Source of the DNA: Fidelibacterota bacterium
GTDB lineage: Bacteria > Fidelibacterota > UBA2242
Length of the DNA stretch: 6,964 nucleotides
Assembly (NCBI GenBank): GCA_023229045.1
Contig: JALOAB010000119.1
Location: 1-6,964, forward strand
Direction: 5' to 3'
Shown piece after piece: positions 6,948 through 6,964 of this stretch (its first letter is position 1; each line of letters opens with the position of its first letter). The notes under the pieces are model-generated. The model was not told where the DNA came from. It searched no databases and saw nothing but the letters and a program-made list of their open reading frames with translations. The position numbers and the translations under genes are program-made.

Positions 6948-6964
6948 ATGAGACTAACAAAATT
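6948..6964 (+). CDS. Start of a further gene, truncated by the window end
   Basis: ATG at 6948 opens a frame reading M-R-L-T-K before the window ends. It is supported by the promoter at 6896-6924 and the ribosome-binding site at 6935-6947. Five residues cannot identify a family. Many Rrf2-type transcription regulators begin MRLT followed by a basic residue, so that is a hint to test and not a call. Confidence 0.45.

Noticed and set aside
1..6964. Mobile element, CRISPR array, tRNA or rRNA content
   Set aside because: No transposase or integrase motifs, no terminal inverted repeats, no regularly spaced repeats and no cloverleaf-like or rRNA sequence was seen on either strand by eye.

Overview
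The window is a compact stretch of bacterial chromosome with every supported gene on the + strand and short gaps of 18 to about 58 bases. The proteins suggest a Gram-negative bacterium, probably from the wider FCB/candidate-phylum group (Ignavibacteriota, Calditrichota, Zixibacteria, Marinimicrobia or similar). Two things point that way: a secreted protein ending in a YPNPFNP-type (type IX secretion / FlgD-Ig-like) sorting domain, and a large envelope protein that appears to end in an outer-membrane beta-barrel. The lineage is inferred from family style; no rRNA or other marker is present.

Layout. Positions 2-1372 hold the 3' part of a secreted or surface protein (N-terminus outside the window) with a Fn3-like module and a C-terminal sorting domain. 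Positions 1391-4207 encode a 938-residue protein combining a signal peptide, a gluzincin-type HEGRH metallopeptidase domain, about six TolB/PD40-like propeller blades and a C-terminal barrel resembling Omp85-type barrels. Positions 4259-6499 encode a complete Cu(+)-exporting P1B-type ATPase (CopA) with one N-terminal GMHCAMC metal-binding domain and all catalytic motifs. Positions 6554-6889 encode a small Cys/His-rich protein resembling the N-terminal zinc-binding domain of CoiA-like competence proteins, without the nuclease part. The last ~70 bases hold a sigma70-like promoter, a good ribosome-binding site and the first codons of a further gene (ATG at 6948) that runs off the window.

How the genes relate. 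The first two products are both exported and probably work at the cell envelope; their 18-base gap suggests co-transcription. CopA is a housekeeping copper-detoxification pump with no visible functional tie to its neighbours. An imperfect inverted repeat around a -10-like hexamer just before copA suggests it may have its own regulated promoter. No tRNA, rRNA, CRISPR array, insertion sequence or phage gene was seen, and no gap exceeds 60 bases. The most unusual object is the 1391-4207 protein, in which a metallopeptidase and a propeller sit in front of what looks like an Omp85-type barrel, where POTRA domains would normally be.
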